This document shows, piece by piece, positions 1-6,916 of a stretch of 12,585 nucleotides of DNA. The stretch is from CAYRHS01 sp964424125. GTDB taxonomy: Bacteria > Actinomycetota > Acidimicrobiia > IMCC26256 > JAOSJL01. How positions within the stretch are numbered: position 1 is the stretch's first letter; each line of letters opens with the position of its first letter. A program made the position numbers and the translations under genes. The notes beneath the pieces were generated by a model, which had not been told where the DNA came from, made no database searches, and saw nothing but the letters and a program-made list of their open reading frames with translations. The stretch is taken from NCBI GenBank assembly GCA_964424125.1, contig CAYRHS010000089.1, positions 1-12,585 of the forward strand, in the 5' to 3' direction.

Positions 1-500
1 CGGTCGGCAACGCGGGGAACATCACCGCCTACTGGCGTGGCTACCTCGAGTACTCACGACGGGGGCGCGCAACGCGCGAGCCGCGCATGCTCGGCTGGCA
101 GGCCGCGGGCGCAGCGCCCATCGTGCACGGCGAGCCGGTGCCGCATCCGGAGACCATCGCGACGGCCATCCGCATCGGGCGGCCGGCGAGCTGGGCGGGG
201 GCGATCGCGGCGCGCGACGAGTCCGGTGGCGCCATCGAGGCCGTGACCGACACACAGATCCTCGACGCGTATCGCTTCCTCGCGGCCGAGGAAGGATGCT
301 TCGTGGAGCCCGCGTCGGCCGCGTCCGTCGCCGGCTTGCTGGAAGCCAAGACGCGTGGGCTCGTCCATCCCGGCGAGACCGTCGTGTGCACGCTGACCGG
401 TCACGGACTCAAGGATCCCGAGCGCGCGATCGAGTCCGTCGAGCTCGGCGACGCGGTCGCGCCCGAGGCCGAGGTCGTGGCGACGGTGCTGGAGATCTGA
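1..500 (+). CDS. thrC: Threonine synthase, C-terminal part (5'-truncated by window edge)
   Basis: Threonine synthase is a PLP enzyme that converts O-phosphohomoserine to threonine and phosphate in the last step of threonine biosynthesis in the cytoplasm. The frame is already open at base 3 and runs to TGA at 498-500, giving about 165 residues. It begins with VGNAGNITAYWRGYLEY, matching the phosphate/PLP-binding Gly-Asn loop typical of short bacterial ThrC. Further on come FVEPASAASVAGLL and a C-terminal TGHGLKDP, both characteristic of the family. The N-terminal half with the PLP lysine lies outside the window. The next gene starts 19 bases downstream on the same strand and may be co-transcribed. 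No homoserine kinase of the ThrB (GHMP) type follows it, which bears on the apgM-like gene at 2605-3774. The assignment is firm; only the missing 5' end limits it. Confidence 0.93.
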   Translation, partial: VGNAGNITAYWRGYLEYSRRGRATREPRMLGWQAAGAAPIVHGEPVPHPETIATAIRIGRPASWAGAIAARDESGGAIEAVTDTQILDAYRFLAAEEGCFVEPASAASVAGLLEAKTRGLVHPGETVVCTLTGHGLKDPERAIESVELGDAVAPEAEVVATVLEI

Positions 501-519
501 GCTGCTCGGGGGCGACCGT

Positions 520-1317
520 ATGGAGCGCACGAGCACGAATCGGCCCGTCGCCCTGGTCACCGGGGCGTCGACGGGGCTCGGAGAGCAGTTCGCCCGACAG
601 CTCGCGGCGCGGGGGAGCGACCTCGTCCTCGTCGCTCGTGACGAGGGCCGTCTCGCGGCGCTGGCTGGAGAGCTCTCGGCGGCTTCGGGGGCCTCGGCCG
701 AGGTACTCGCCGCCGATCTCGTCGATGACGCGCAAATCCGCTCGGTCGAAGAGCGCCTCGAGGATCCGGGACGGCCGGTCGAGCTCCTCGTGAACAACGC
801 CGGGTTCGGCACCATGGACCGCTTCGATCGGCTGCCGATCGACGGCGAGATCCGCGAGATCCGGCTCAACGTGATCGCGGTCGTGCGCCTCGCGCACGCG
901 GCGGCACGGGCGATGGTCGAGCGCGGTCGTGGCGGCATCATCAACGTCTCGTCGATCGGTTCGCGCCAGCCCGTACCTACGATGGCGACCTACGGCGCGA
1001 CCAAGGCATACGTGTCGAGTTTCAGCCACGCGCTGCACGAAGAGCTCGCGTCCCTGGGCGTGCATGTCATGGTGCTCGAGCCCGGGTTCACCCACACGGA
1101 GTTCCAGGCCCGAGCAGGGGTCGAGGCCGAGCAGAGTCGCGTCCCGTCGTTCTTGTGGGCCACGCCCGACCAGGTCGTCGAGGGCGCGCTCGGCGACTTC
1201 GAGCGCGGTCGGACGATCTCGGTTCCGGGTTGGGTCAACAAGGTGATGACCGCGGGCGCCGACGTACTGCCGACGCGCGTCACCCGCCGGATCGCCGCGT
1301 TGCTGATGGGGAGCTGA
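520..1317 (+). CDS. Short-chain dehydrogenase/reductase (SDR), substrate unknown
   Basis: A 265-residue classical SDR, a Rossmann-fold NAD(P)-dependent oxidoreductase. The cofactor loop TGASTGLG is at residues 14-21, the NNAG motif at 92-95, the structural Asn at 117, and the catalytic set is Ser145, Tyr158 and Lys162 (YGATK). An Arg at residue 40 after the second beta strand favours NADP(H); this is inferred from general SDR rules. The length is normal for the family and no signal peptide or membrane segment is seen. ATG at 520 is preceded by a G-run (508-512) at a suitable distance for a ribosome binding site. It follows thrC by 19 bases and ends only three bases before the stop of the convergent lipoprotein gene. 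The overall layout (FGTMDRFD after NNAG, PGFTHTEF after the catalytic Lys) resembles broad-specificity or lipid-type SDRs, but no substrate can be assigned. It has no evident role in threonine synthesis. Confidence 0.9.
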   Translation: MERTSTNRPVALVTGASTGLGEQFARQLAARGSDLVLVARDEGRLAALAGELSAASGASAEVLAADLVDDAQIRSVEERLEDPGRPVELLVNNAGFGTMDRFDRLPIDGEIREIRLNVIAVVRLAHAAARAMVERGRGGIINVSSIGSRQPVPTMATYGATKAYVSSFSHALHEELASLGVHVMVLEPGFTHTEFQARAGVEAEQSRVPSFLWATPDQVVEGALGDFERGRTISVPGWVNKVMTAGADVLPTRVTRRIAALLMGS

Positions 1318-1320
1318 CGC

Positions 1321-2547
1321 TCAAGCGGGATCGATGCGGTAGACGGGACCGTCGAGGGACAGGGCGTAGAGCTCGCCGGCTGCGTCCTCGCCGAACGACG
1401 AGAGGTTCGACACGGACACGTCGAGCGATCGTTCGGCCGCGAGGGCGCCGCCTTCCTGCCGCAGCGCGCGGACCTCCCCGTTGCAGTAGTCGCCGAAGAG
1501 GTATGCACCGGTGAGATCGCGGATCGCTGCGCCTCGGTAGACGTAGCCGCCGGTCACGGCACAGCCGCTCGAGGTCGGGTACTCGAAGATCGGCGGGATG
1601 GCGTCGGCCGCCTCTGTGTCCGAGTAGGTCTGGGTGCCCTCGAAGGCGTTCCAGCCGAAGTTCGATCCCGCGGCGGTACCGGCCGGCCGGAAGTCGATCT
1701 CCTCGATCGTGTTCTGGCCCACGTCACCGATCCAGAGATCGCCGTTGGCGCGGTCGAACGAGAACCTCCACGGGTTTCGCAACCCGTAGACCCAGATCTC
1801 GCCCCGGGCGGCGCCGTCGTCGACGAAGGGGTTGTCGGCGGGGACCCCGTACGGGCTCGCCGCCGTGGGGTCGATGCGCAGGATCGAGCCGAGCAGCGTG
1901 GCGCGGTTCTGGGCGTTCCCCTGCGGGTCTCCGGCGCTGCCGCCGTCGCCCAGCGAGACGTAGAGGAGCGCGTTGGGACCGGTCTGGAGCTGGCCGCCGT
2001 TGTGGTTGGCGAACGGCTGGGCGACCTGGAGCACCTCGCGGCGACTCGCGGCGCCGGCTTGCCCGTCGGCCATCGTGTACTCGAGGACGTGCGTGTCCCC
2101 CCCGGTGTCCGTGAAGTCGACGTAGAGGCGCGACCCGTCGGCGGAGAAGGCCAGTCCGAGCAGCCCCTGCTCGCTGCCGTCCGAGACCTCGCCCGAGAGG
2201 TCGACCACCGGTGTGGAGTCGACGGCGCCACCTCGTATCGCGCGGACCCGTCCCGTCTTCTCGGCGACGTACAGGGCATCGTCACCCGGACGGACGGACA
2301 GCGCGACGGGCTGGTCGAGGACCGCGACCTCGCTCAGCCGGATCGCCGCCGCGTCGAAGTCGGGCGGAGGCAGCGTCGTCGACGGTGCGGTCGTGGTCGT
2401 TGTCGTCGTGGTGGTCGACGTCGACGTCGTCGGCGGCTCCACCGTCCCGGGCTCCTCCGTCGTCGCGCCGTTGTCGTCACTGCGCGAGCAGCCGACCGCG
2501 AGGGTCGTCAACACCGCGAGCAGCGCGATCTGAGCGCGTCGTCTCAT
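1321..2547 (-). CDS. Lipoprotein of the PQQ-dependent soluble sugar dehydrogenase family
   Basis: A 408-residue exported protein with the six-bladed beta-propeller typical of soluble PQQ glucose/aldose sugar dehydrogenases (GSDH family, like E. coli YliI). Residues 1-20 form a lipoprotein signal: MRRR, a hydrophobic stretch, then LAVGC with Cys20 as the likely lipidated residue. Residues 21-62 are a disordered Ser/Thr/Pro linker with an almost pure Thr run (about 40-53), a membrane spacer. The catalytic domain has NHNGGQL (His182 as the proposed general base), LYVSLGDGG (calcium/PQQ region, about 195-203) and GLRNPWRFSFD (Arg257/Arg261, PQQ-binding arginines by family analogy). It would oxidise aldoses outside the membrane if PQQ is available; no pqq genes are in the window, so the true cofactor and substrate are unproven. 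The gene is divergent from the apgM-like gene with 57 bases between starts. No Shine-Dalgarno is visible before the ATG. Confidence 0.88.
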   Translation of the reverse strand: MRRRAQIALLAVLTTLAVGCSRSDDNGATTEEPGTVEPPTTSTSTTTTTTTTTAPSTTLPPPDFDAAAIRLSEVAVLDQPVALSVRPGDDALYVAEKTGRVRAIRGGAVDSTPVVDLSGEVSDGSEQGLLGLAFSADGSRLYVDFTDTGGDTHVLEYTMADGQAGAASRREVLQVAQPFANHNGGQLQTGPNALLYVSLGDGGSAGDPQGNAQNRATLLGSILRIDPTAASPYGVPADNPFVDDGAARGEIWVYGLRNPWRFSFDRANGDLWIGDVGQNTIEEIDFRPAGTAAGSNFGWNAFEGTQTYSDTEAADAIPPIFEYPTSSGCAVTGGYVYRGAAIRDLTGAYLFGDYCNGEVRALRQEGGALAAERSLDVSVSNLSSFGEDAAGELYALSLDGPVYRIDPA

Positions 2548-2556
2548 CGGCGCACG

Positions 2557-2562
2557 ACGCTA
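2557..2562 (-). promoter_or_regulatory. Possible -10 element of the sugar dehydrogenase lipoprotein gene
   Basis: Read on the minus strand this is TAGCGT, ending nine bases before the ATG at 2547. Transcription starting about seven bases after it would give an mRNA with almost no leader. This agrees with the absence of any purine-rich ribosome binding site before the start. No convincing -35 box was seen. The call rests on a short degenerate motif. Confidence 0.3.
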
Positions 2563-2591
2563 TCCCCACAGGTGCATTACGCGGCCGCGCC

Positions 2592-2597
2592 TACGAT
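2592..2597 (+). promoter_or_regulatory. Probable -10 element (TACGAT) giving a leaderless apgM-like mRNA
   Basis: TACGAT ends seven bases before the GTG start at 2605, the spacing expected if transcription starts at or next to the start codon. The only Shine-Dalgarno-like string, GAGG at 2599-2602, lies two bases from the GTG, too close to work well. Leaderless genes are common in actinobacteria. No clear -35 hexamer is present at the usual distance. Confidence 0.45.
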
Positions 2598-2604
2598 TGA
2601 GGAC

Positions 2605-3774
2605 GTGAAGTACCTGGTGCTCGTCCCCGACGGCTGCGCGGACGAACCCGTCGATGCACTCGGTGGACGAACGCCGCTCGAGGCGGCGCGCACTCCACAC
2701 CTCGACGCGCTCGCCGCCCGATCCGAAGTGGGCCGGGCGGCGGTCATCCCCCCGGGGATGCCCCCGGGGAGCGACGTGGGGAACATGGCGATCCTCGGCT
2801 ACGACCCGGCGCGCTACCACACCGGCCGCGCGCCGATCGAGGCTGCGGCGATGGGCGTCGAGCTCGGGCCCGACGAGATCGCGTACCGGTGCAACCTCGT
2901 CACCATCGACGCCGGCACCATGGTCGACTTCGCCGCCGGTCATTTGTCGACCGAGCAGTCCCGCCCGATCATCGAGGCACTCGACCGGGCGCTCGGCGGT
3001 GGCGGCATCCGGTTCCATCCCGGTGTCGAGTACCGGCACCTCGCGGTTCTCCCCGCCGAGTACGGCGACGCCGACTGCGTCCCGCCCCACGACCTCACGG
3101 GACGCCCGGCGGTCGGCCCGACCGGGCCGGCCGCGGCCAAGCTCGAGGACCTCATGGAGGCCTCCCGGTCCGTCGTGCGCGAAGCCGCGGCGGCGACGGG
3201 AGCCGCCGCGACCCAGATCTGGCTCTGGGGCCAGGGTCCCGCGCCGACGCTGCCCAACTTCGCCGACCGGTACGGCACCGAAGGCGCGCTGTCCTCCGCG
3301 GTCGATCTCGTGCGCGGTCTCGGTGTGTTGACCGGTCTCGACGTGGTGGACGTTCCCGGCGCGACCGCGGGCTTCGACAACGATTACGCCGCGCAGCGGG
3401 ACGCCGCGGTCGCGCATCTGGCGAACGGCGACTTCTTCCTGCTCCACGTCGAGGCGACCGACGAAGCCGGTCACCAAGGCCTCGTCGACGAGAAGGTCGC
3501 CGCGCTGGAGCGTTGGGACGCGGACATCATCGGGCCGGCGCTCGAAGCGCTCGAGGCCTTGGGTCGCTACCGGGTGTTGTTGATGCCCGATCACGCGACG
3601 CCGCTCGCGCGGCTCACGCACACGTCCGACCCCGTGCCGTACCTGCTGCACGACTCGGCGGAGCCGGTCGAGGGTCGTTCCTTCACCGAGTCGGCGGTCG
3701 CCGACGAGCCGGCGGTGGCGGCCCACACCCTGCTGCCACGCATGATGGAGCCGGCGAGGGGCGCTTCCGTCTGA
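2605..3774 (+). CDS. ApgM-superfamily protein, candidate phosphoglycerate-mutase-like homoserine kinase
   Basis: A 389-residue protein of the alkaline-phosphatase superfamily, in the branch of archaeal-type cofactor-independent phosphoglycerate mutases. Seen in the sequence: metal-binding VPDG (Asp9), the PGSDVGNM block (Ser56 as probable phospho-accepting residue) followed by GYDP, WLWGQG plus PTLPNF, HVEATDEAGHQG (Asp286, His290) and MPDHATP (Asp329, His330), which complete the two-metal site. A subfamily of this group has been proposed to be the homoserine kinase in species without ThrB. The position between thrC and rho, where actinobacteria often carry thrB, and the WGQG motif (recalled as typical of that subfamily) favour ATP-dependent phosphorylation of homoserine over glycolytic mutase activity. 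GTG at 2605 is chosen because homology begins there; upstream codons in the same frame are antisense to the neighbouring lipoprotein gene. The annotation 'cofactor-independent phosphoglycerate mutase' remains the alternative. Confidence 0.85.
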   Translation: MKYLVLVPDGCADEPVDALGGRTPLEAARTPHLDALAARSEVGRAAVIPPGMPPGSDVGNMAILGYDPARYHTGRAPIEAAAMGVELGPDEIAYRCNLVTIDAGTMVDFAAGHLSTEQSRPIIEALDRALGGGGIRFHPGVEYRHLAVLPAEYGDADCVPPHDLTGRPAVGPTGPAAAKLEDLMEASRSVVREAAAATGAAATQIWLWGQGPAPTLPNFADRYGTEGALSSAVDLVRGLGVLTGLDVVDVPGATAGFDNDYAAQRDAAVAHLANGDFFLLHVEATDEAGHQGLVDEKVAALERWDADIIGPALEALEALGRYRVLLMPDHATPLARLTHTSDPVPYLLHDSAEPVEGRSFTESAVADEPAVAAHTLLPRMMEPARGASV

Positions 3775-3807
3775 GGGGGCGGGCATATCCGGCCCGCCCC
3801 CGTTGTT
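3775..3807 (+). terminator. Rho-independent-type hairpin terminator after the apgM-like gene
   Basis: A perfect 10-bp stem pairs GGGGGCGGGC (3775-3784) with GCCCGCCCCC (3792-3801) around a 7-base loop and starts directly after the stop codon. The tail GTTGTT is short in T, as is usual in G+C-rich actinobacteria. It insulates the apgM-like gene from the rho operon, whose -35 box begins at 3806. Confidence 0.85.
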
Positions 3808-3834
3808 GCCCCGGATGACGCAGCTCACTACACT
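3806..3834 (+). promoter_or_regulatory. Promoter of the rho-rpmE-DUF1385 operon
   Basis: TTGCCC (3806-3811) and TACACT (3829-3834) are separated by exactly 17 bases, a good match to a housekeeping sigma-70/SigA promoter. Transcription would start near 3841, leaving a leader of about 195 bases before rho. The -35 box abuts the preceding terminator tail. Confidence 0.6.
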
Positions 3835-3840
3835 GCTGTT

Positions 3841-4034
3841 CGTCGCTGGGCTTCGGTCGCGGCACACCCCCAATTCGAGCGGGTGCCCGCCGTATGCCCG
3901 GCCCCCCACGTTTGACGAATCGGACGCGCGGAGTCCGTGCGACTGCGGTCACGCATCTCGCCGGTTTGCCCGGCAGTTCCGGAGCCACGGTCCCGCCCGA
4001 CCGACCGTTCGTCGTACCGCCGGAAGGAGACACG
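3841..4034 (+). other. Long 5' leader of rho
   Basis: About 195 bases without a convincing gene lie between the inferred transcription start and the rho ATG. Small hairpins can be drawn: CGGAC/GTCCG (3921-3925 with 3933-3937) and GCCGG/CCGGC (3960-3964 with 3970-3974). Known Rho genes are autoregulated through their leaders, so such a function here is plausible but not shown by sequence. The rho frame is open back to an ATG at 3894, but the strong ribosome binding site at 4022-4030 marks 4035 as the real start. Confidence 0.4.
4022..4030 (+). promoter_or_regulatory. Strong ribosome binding site that fixes the rho start
   Basis: GGAAGGAGA is a near-perfect Shine-Dalgarno sequence four bases before ATG 4035. 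It decides against the in-frame ATG at 3894, which would add 47 residues of low-complexity sequence and has no ribosome binding site. Confidence 0.85.
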
Positions 4035-5636
4035 ATGGCGGAGTCCTCCACCCTCGACCGAGCATCGCTCGAGTCGAAGGATCGCGAGCAGCTCCACGAG
4101 ATCGCGAGCAAGGTGGGCGTGAAGGCGCCCTCCCGCAAGCGCAAGGCGGAGCTTGTCGACGCGATCCTCGCGGCGGCCGACAACGGTGGCGGCGAGCAAG
4201 GAAAGCGCAAGGTTCGTTCCGCGAAGTCCTCGGACGATGACCTCGCGTCGCTGGCGGCCGAAGAGGACGCGCTCGCGGGCGAGGCGAACGACGGAAGAAA
4301 CGGTGAGCTCCCCGCCCGACGCCGGACGACCGTGAAGAGCGGCGACGAGTCCACGAAGTCGGGTCGGGAGACCAGGCAGGGTTCGGGCGGGTCGATCAAG
4401 GTCGACGAGGAGGACGAACGCGCCGCGCGCGGCGACGGGAACCGCCGGCGTCGACGCCGCGGTCGTGGTCGTGACCGGCGTCAGGACGATCGCGAGCCGC
4501 AGGGTGAGCCGATCGAGTGCAACGGCCTGCTCGACATGCGCGACGAGGGTTACGGCTTCCTGCGCACGGCGGGCTACCTGCCGAGCCGAGGCGACGTGTA
4601 CGTGTCGGCGTCGCAGGTGCGGCGATTCAGTCTTCGTCGCGGCGACTTCCTCGAAGGCTTCACCCGGCCCGCGGCGAGCAACGAGAAGTACCCGGCGTTG
4701 CTGCGCGTCGAGAAGGTCAACGGCATGACCACCGACGAGGCGCGCAAGCGTCCGCGTTTCGAGGATCTGACGCCGCTGTTCCCGGACGAGAACCTCCGAC
4801 TCGAGCTCGACGACGACCCCAAAGAGGTGATGGGGCGCATCGTCGATCTCATCTCCCCGATCGGCAAGGGTCAACGCGGGCTGATCGTCTCGCCGCCGAA
4901 GGCCGGGAAGACCACGATCCTGAAGCAGCTCGTCTACTCGGTCGAGCGCAACAACCCCGAGGTGCACCTCATGGTGCTGCTCGTCGACGAACGGCCCGAA
5001 GAGGTCACCGACATGCGTCGTCACGTGCAGAAGGGTGAGGTCATCGCGAGCACGTTCGACCGTCCTTCCGACGAGCACACGCAGGTCGCGGAGCTCGCGA
5101 TCGAGCGGGCCAAGCGTCTGGTCGAGCAAGGCACCGACGTGGTGATTGTCCTCGACGGCATCACGCGTCTGGCCCGCGCCTACAACCTCGCCAGCCCCGC
5201 TTCGGGGCGTGTCCTCTCCGGTGGTGTCGACTCGACCGCGCTCTACCCACCGAAGCGGTTCTTCGGCGCGGCCCGGAACATCGAGGAGGGCGGCTCGCTC
5301 ACGATCATCGCCACCGCGCTCATCGAGACGGGCAGCCGGATGGACGAGGTCATCTTCGAGGAGTTCAAGGGCACCGGGAACATGGAGCTGCGCCTCGACC
5401 GGCGCCTCGCCGAGCGACGCATCTACCCTGCGATCGACGTCGAAGCCTCCAGCACGCGCCACGAAGAGCTGCTCTTCGAGCGCATGGAGCTCCAACAGGT
5501 GTGGAAGCTGCGCCGGGTCCTGAACGCGCTGGAAGGCGGCGGCGGCCTCGAGCTGTTGATGGACAAGATCAAGTCGACGAAGTCCAACAAGGAGTTCCTC
5601 GCCGAGATCGCCAAGGCGCCCACGCCGGGGCAGTAG
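4035..5636 (+). CDS. rho: Transcription termination factor Rho
   Basis: A 533-residue hexameric RNA-dependent ATPase/helicase that ends transcription of untranslated RNA. An N-terminal SAP-like helical domain (about 15-47) is followed by a charged, disordered insert rich in Asp/Glu/Lys and an Arg block (about 137-149), typical of actinobacterial Rho and absent from the roughly 420-residue E. coli form. The cold-shock-like RNA-binding domain follows (about 160-230, with LLDMRDEGYGFLR). The motor has Walker A PPKAGKTT (287-294), Walker B VVIVLD ending in Asp374, and a C-terminal TGNMELRLDRRLAERRIYPAID stretch typical of the family. All key residues appear intact. It heads a probable operon with rpmE 29 bases downstream. 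The Arg-rich insert in other actinobacteria adds RNA affinity; that role here is inferred. Confidence 0.97.
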   Translation: MAESSTLDRASLESKDREQLHEIASKVGVKAPSRKRKAELVDAILAAADNGGGEQGKRKVRSAKSSDDDLASLAAEEDALAGEANDGRNGELPARRRTTVKSGDESTKSGRETRQGSGGSIKVDEEDERAARGDGNRRRRRRGRGRDRRQDDREPQGEPIECNGLLDMRDEGYGFLRTAGYLPSRGDVYVSASQVRRFSLRRGDFLEGFTRPAASNEKYPALLRVEKVNGMTTDEARKRPRFEDLTPLFPDENLRLELDDDPKEVMGRIVDLISPIGKGQRGLIVSPPKAGKTTILKQLVYSVERNNPEVHLMVLLVDERPEEVTDMRRHVQKGEVIASTFDRPSDEHTQVAELAIERAKRLVEQGTDVVIVLDGITRLARAYNLASPASGRVLSGGVDSTALYPPKRFFGAARNIEEGGSLTIIATALIETGSRMDEVIFEEFKGTGNMELRLDRRLAERRIYPAIDVEASSTRHEELLFERMELQQVWKLRRVLNALEGGGGLELLMDKIKSTKSNKEFLAEIAKAPTPGQ

Positions 5637-5650
5637 GCAGGCCCCGCCTC

Positions 5651-5656
5651 TAGACT
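5651..5656 (+). promoter_or_regulatory. Possible internal -10 element before rpmE
   Basis: TAGACT lies nine bases before the rpmE ATG, inside the 29-base rho-rpmE gap. It could drive an additional, nearly leaderless rpmE transcript. No good -35 box is found and read-through from rho is equally possible. Confidence 0.3.
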
Positions 5657-5665
5657 GGACAAAGC

Positions 5666-5875
5666 ATGAAGGCCGGAATTCATCCCGACTACGTGAACTG
5701 CACGGTCACCTGCTCGTGCGGGAACACGTTCCAGACCCGCTCGACGCTCCCGGAGCTGCGGGTCGAGCTCTGCTCGGCTTGCCACCCCTTCTACACGGGC
5801 AAGCAGAAGCTCGTGGACACCGGCGGACGCGTCGAGCGCTTCCAGCGCCGGTACGCGAAGGCCAAGCAGGGCTGA
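5666..5875 (+). CDS. rpmE: 50S ribosomal protein bL31, zinc-binding type
   Basis: A 69-residue ribosomal protein of the large subunit that helps bridge the two subunits. It starts MKAGIHPDYV, the usual N-terminus of bL31, and carries a four-Cys zinc knuckle: Cys16 and Cys18 (CSCGNTF) with Cys36 and Cys39 (CSACHPFYTGK). This is the zinc-containing (C+) paralogue rather than the Cys-free stress form made under zinc starvation. The C-terminus is basic (RRYAKAKQG), and the length is normal. It lies 29 bases after rho, the classic rho-rpmE order, and five bases before the next gene. Confidence 0.97.
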   Translation: MKAGIHPDYVNCTVTCSCGNTFQTRSTLPELRVELCSACHPFYTGKQKLVDTGGRVERFQRRYAKAKQG

Positions 5876-5880
5876 GCGCA

Positions 5881-6816
5881 GTGGCGGCCGACGAGCCCCG
5901 CTATGTCGGAGGGCAGGCCGTCCTCGAAGGCGTGATGATGCGCGGCGAGCGGACGTGGGCCGTCGCCGTGCGCAAGCCCGAAGGTGAAGTCGAGGTCGAG
6001 GTCCACGACGCTGCGAGCTGGGCCGACCGCTGGCGGCGCGTTCCGCTGGTCCGCGGGGTCACGGCGCTGGCCGAGTCGCTGAGCCTCGGCTACCGCGCGC
6101 TCACCTGGTCGGCCAACCAACAGGTTCCCGAAGAGGAGCGCATCTCGACTCGGACCATGGGCTGGACCATGGGGATCGCGCTCGCGCTCTTCACGGGCTT
6201 CTTCATGGTGGCTCCCGCGCTCGCCGGGCGGGGCGTCGGCAGCTGGCTCGGTTCGACAGGCTTCACCGACCACGTCGTCGAAGGGGTGCTCCGCCTCGCG
6301 ATCTTCCTCGGCTATCTCCTGCTCATCGGGCGGATGTCCGACATCCGCCGGGTGTTCCAGTACCATGGCGCCGAGCACAAGACGATCGCGGCTTACGAGC
6401 GCGGCGTTCCCCTCACGCCGGAGTCGGCCCAGCAGTTCACGACCGAGCACGTTCGCTGCGGCACCAACTTCCTGCTCACCGTGATGGTCGTGGCGATCGT
6501 CGTCTACTCGTTCCTCGGCCGGCCCAGCGTCCCGATGCTGATCCTCTCGAGGGTCGTGCTCCTCCCGGTGATCGCCGGGGTGAGCTACGAGGTGATCCGC
6601 TTCGCGGCCCGGCACATGGATCGCGCCTGGATGCGGGCCGCGATGCGCCCTGGCTTGGCCCTCCAGCAGCTCACGACGCGCGAACCCGATCTCGACCAGC
6701 TCCAGGTGGCCATCGTGTCGTTGCGGGCCGTGCTCACGGCCGAGCAGCTGGGCGAAGTGGACGCCCGGGTCCCGAACGTCGGTGAGGCCCGACCCGCGTT
6801 CGGCGGCGCCGTCTGA
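5881..6816 (+). CDS. DUF1385 (YqhQ-like) integral membrane protein
   Basis: A 311-residue membrane protein of the DUF1385 family; its biochemical role is not established. The family signature YVGGQAVLEGVMMRG is at residues 8-22, and an HGAEHK motif is at 162-167, possibly a metal or catalytic site since His/Glu are invariant-looking. Four hydrophobic segments can be read at about 97-117, 136-153, 197-214 and 217-245, with HGAEHK in the loop between the second and third. GTG at 5881 is used because the signature begins at once and AGGG at 5868-5871 is suitably spaced; the gene follows the rpmE stop by five bases, so translational coupling is likely. This family is recurrently found beside rpmE and prfA, suggesting a housekeeping role, but here prfA does not follow. 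The last ~65 residues are a soluble tail. Confidence 0.9.
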   Translation: MAADEPRYVGGQAVLEGVMMRGERTWAVAVRKPEGEVEVEVHDAASWADRWRRVPLVRGVTALAESLSLGYRALTWSANQQVPEEERISTRTMGWTMGIALALFTGFFMVAPALAGRGVGSWLGSTGFTDHVVEGVLRLAIFLGYLLLIGRMSDIRRVFQYHGAEHKTIAAYERGVPLTPESAQQFTTEHVRCGTNFLLTVMVVAIVVYSFLGRPSVPMLILSRVVLLPVIAGVSYEVIRFAARHMDRAWMRAAMRPGLALQQLTTREPDLDQLQVAIVSLRAVLTAEQLGEVDARVPNVGEARPAFGGAV

Positions 6817-6880
6817 GTGCTCTTCCCGGTTCGGCGCGTTCACCCGGATTCGTCGCCCCCGGACGCTTCGCACCTCCCGG

Positions 6881-6910
6881 TTGACCATCACTCTGCGCGC
6901 GAGATAGCCT
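6881..6910 (+). promoter_or_regulatory. Promoter of the large surface-protein gene
   Basis: TTGACC (6881-6886) and TAGCCT (6905-6910) are 18 bases apart, a good SigA-type promoter; an overlapping TACGTT at 6910-6915 is a worse-spaced alternative. Transcription would begin near 6917. The stretch 6817-6880 before it holds no gene and no clear terminator for the upstream operon. Confidence 0.55.
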
Positions 6911-6916
6911 ACGTTT

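Noticed and set aside
2002..2604. 201-codon upstream extension of the apgM-like frame
   Set aside because: It overlaps the lipoprotein gene antisense, and superfamily homology begins at the GTG at 2605 with the metal-binding PDG near residue 9, as expected.
3894..4034. 47-codon N-terminal extension of rho
   Set aside because: No ribosome binding site precedes ATG 3894, whereas GGAAGGAGA stands four bases before ATG 4035; the extension is low-complexity.
3828..5495. 555-codon minus-strand frame opposite rho
   Set aside because: Rho on the plus strand carries every family motif; the antisense frame shows none.
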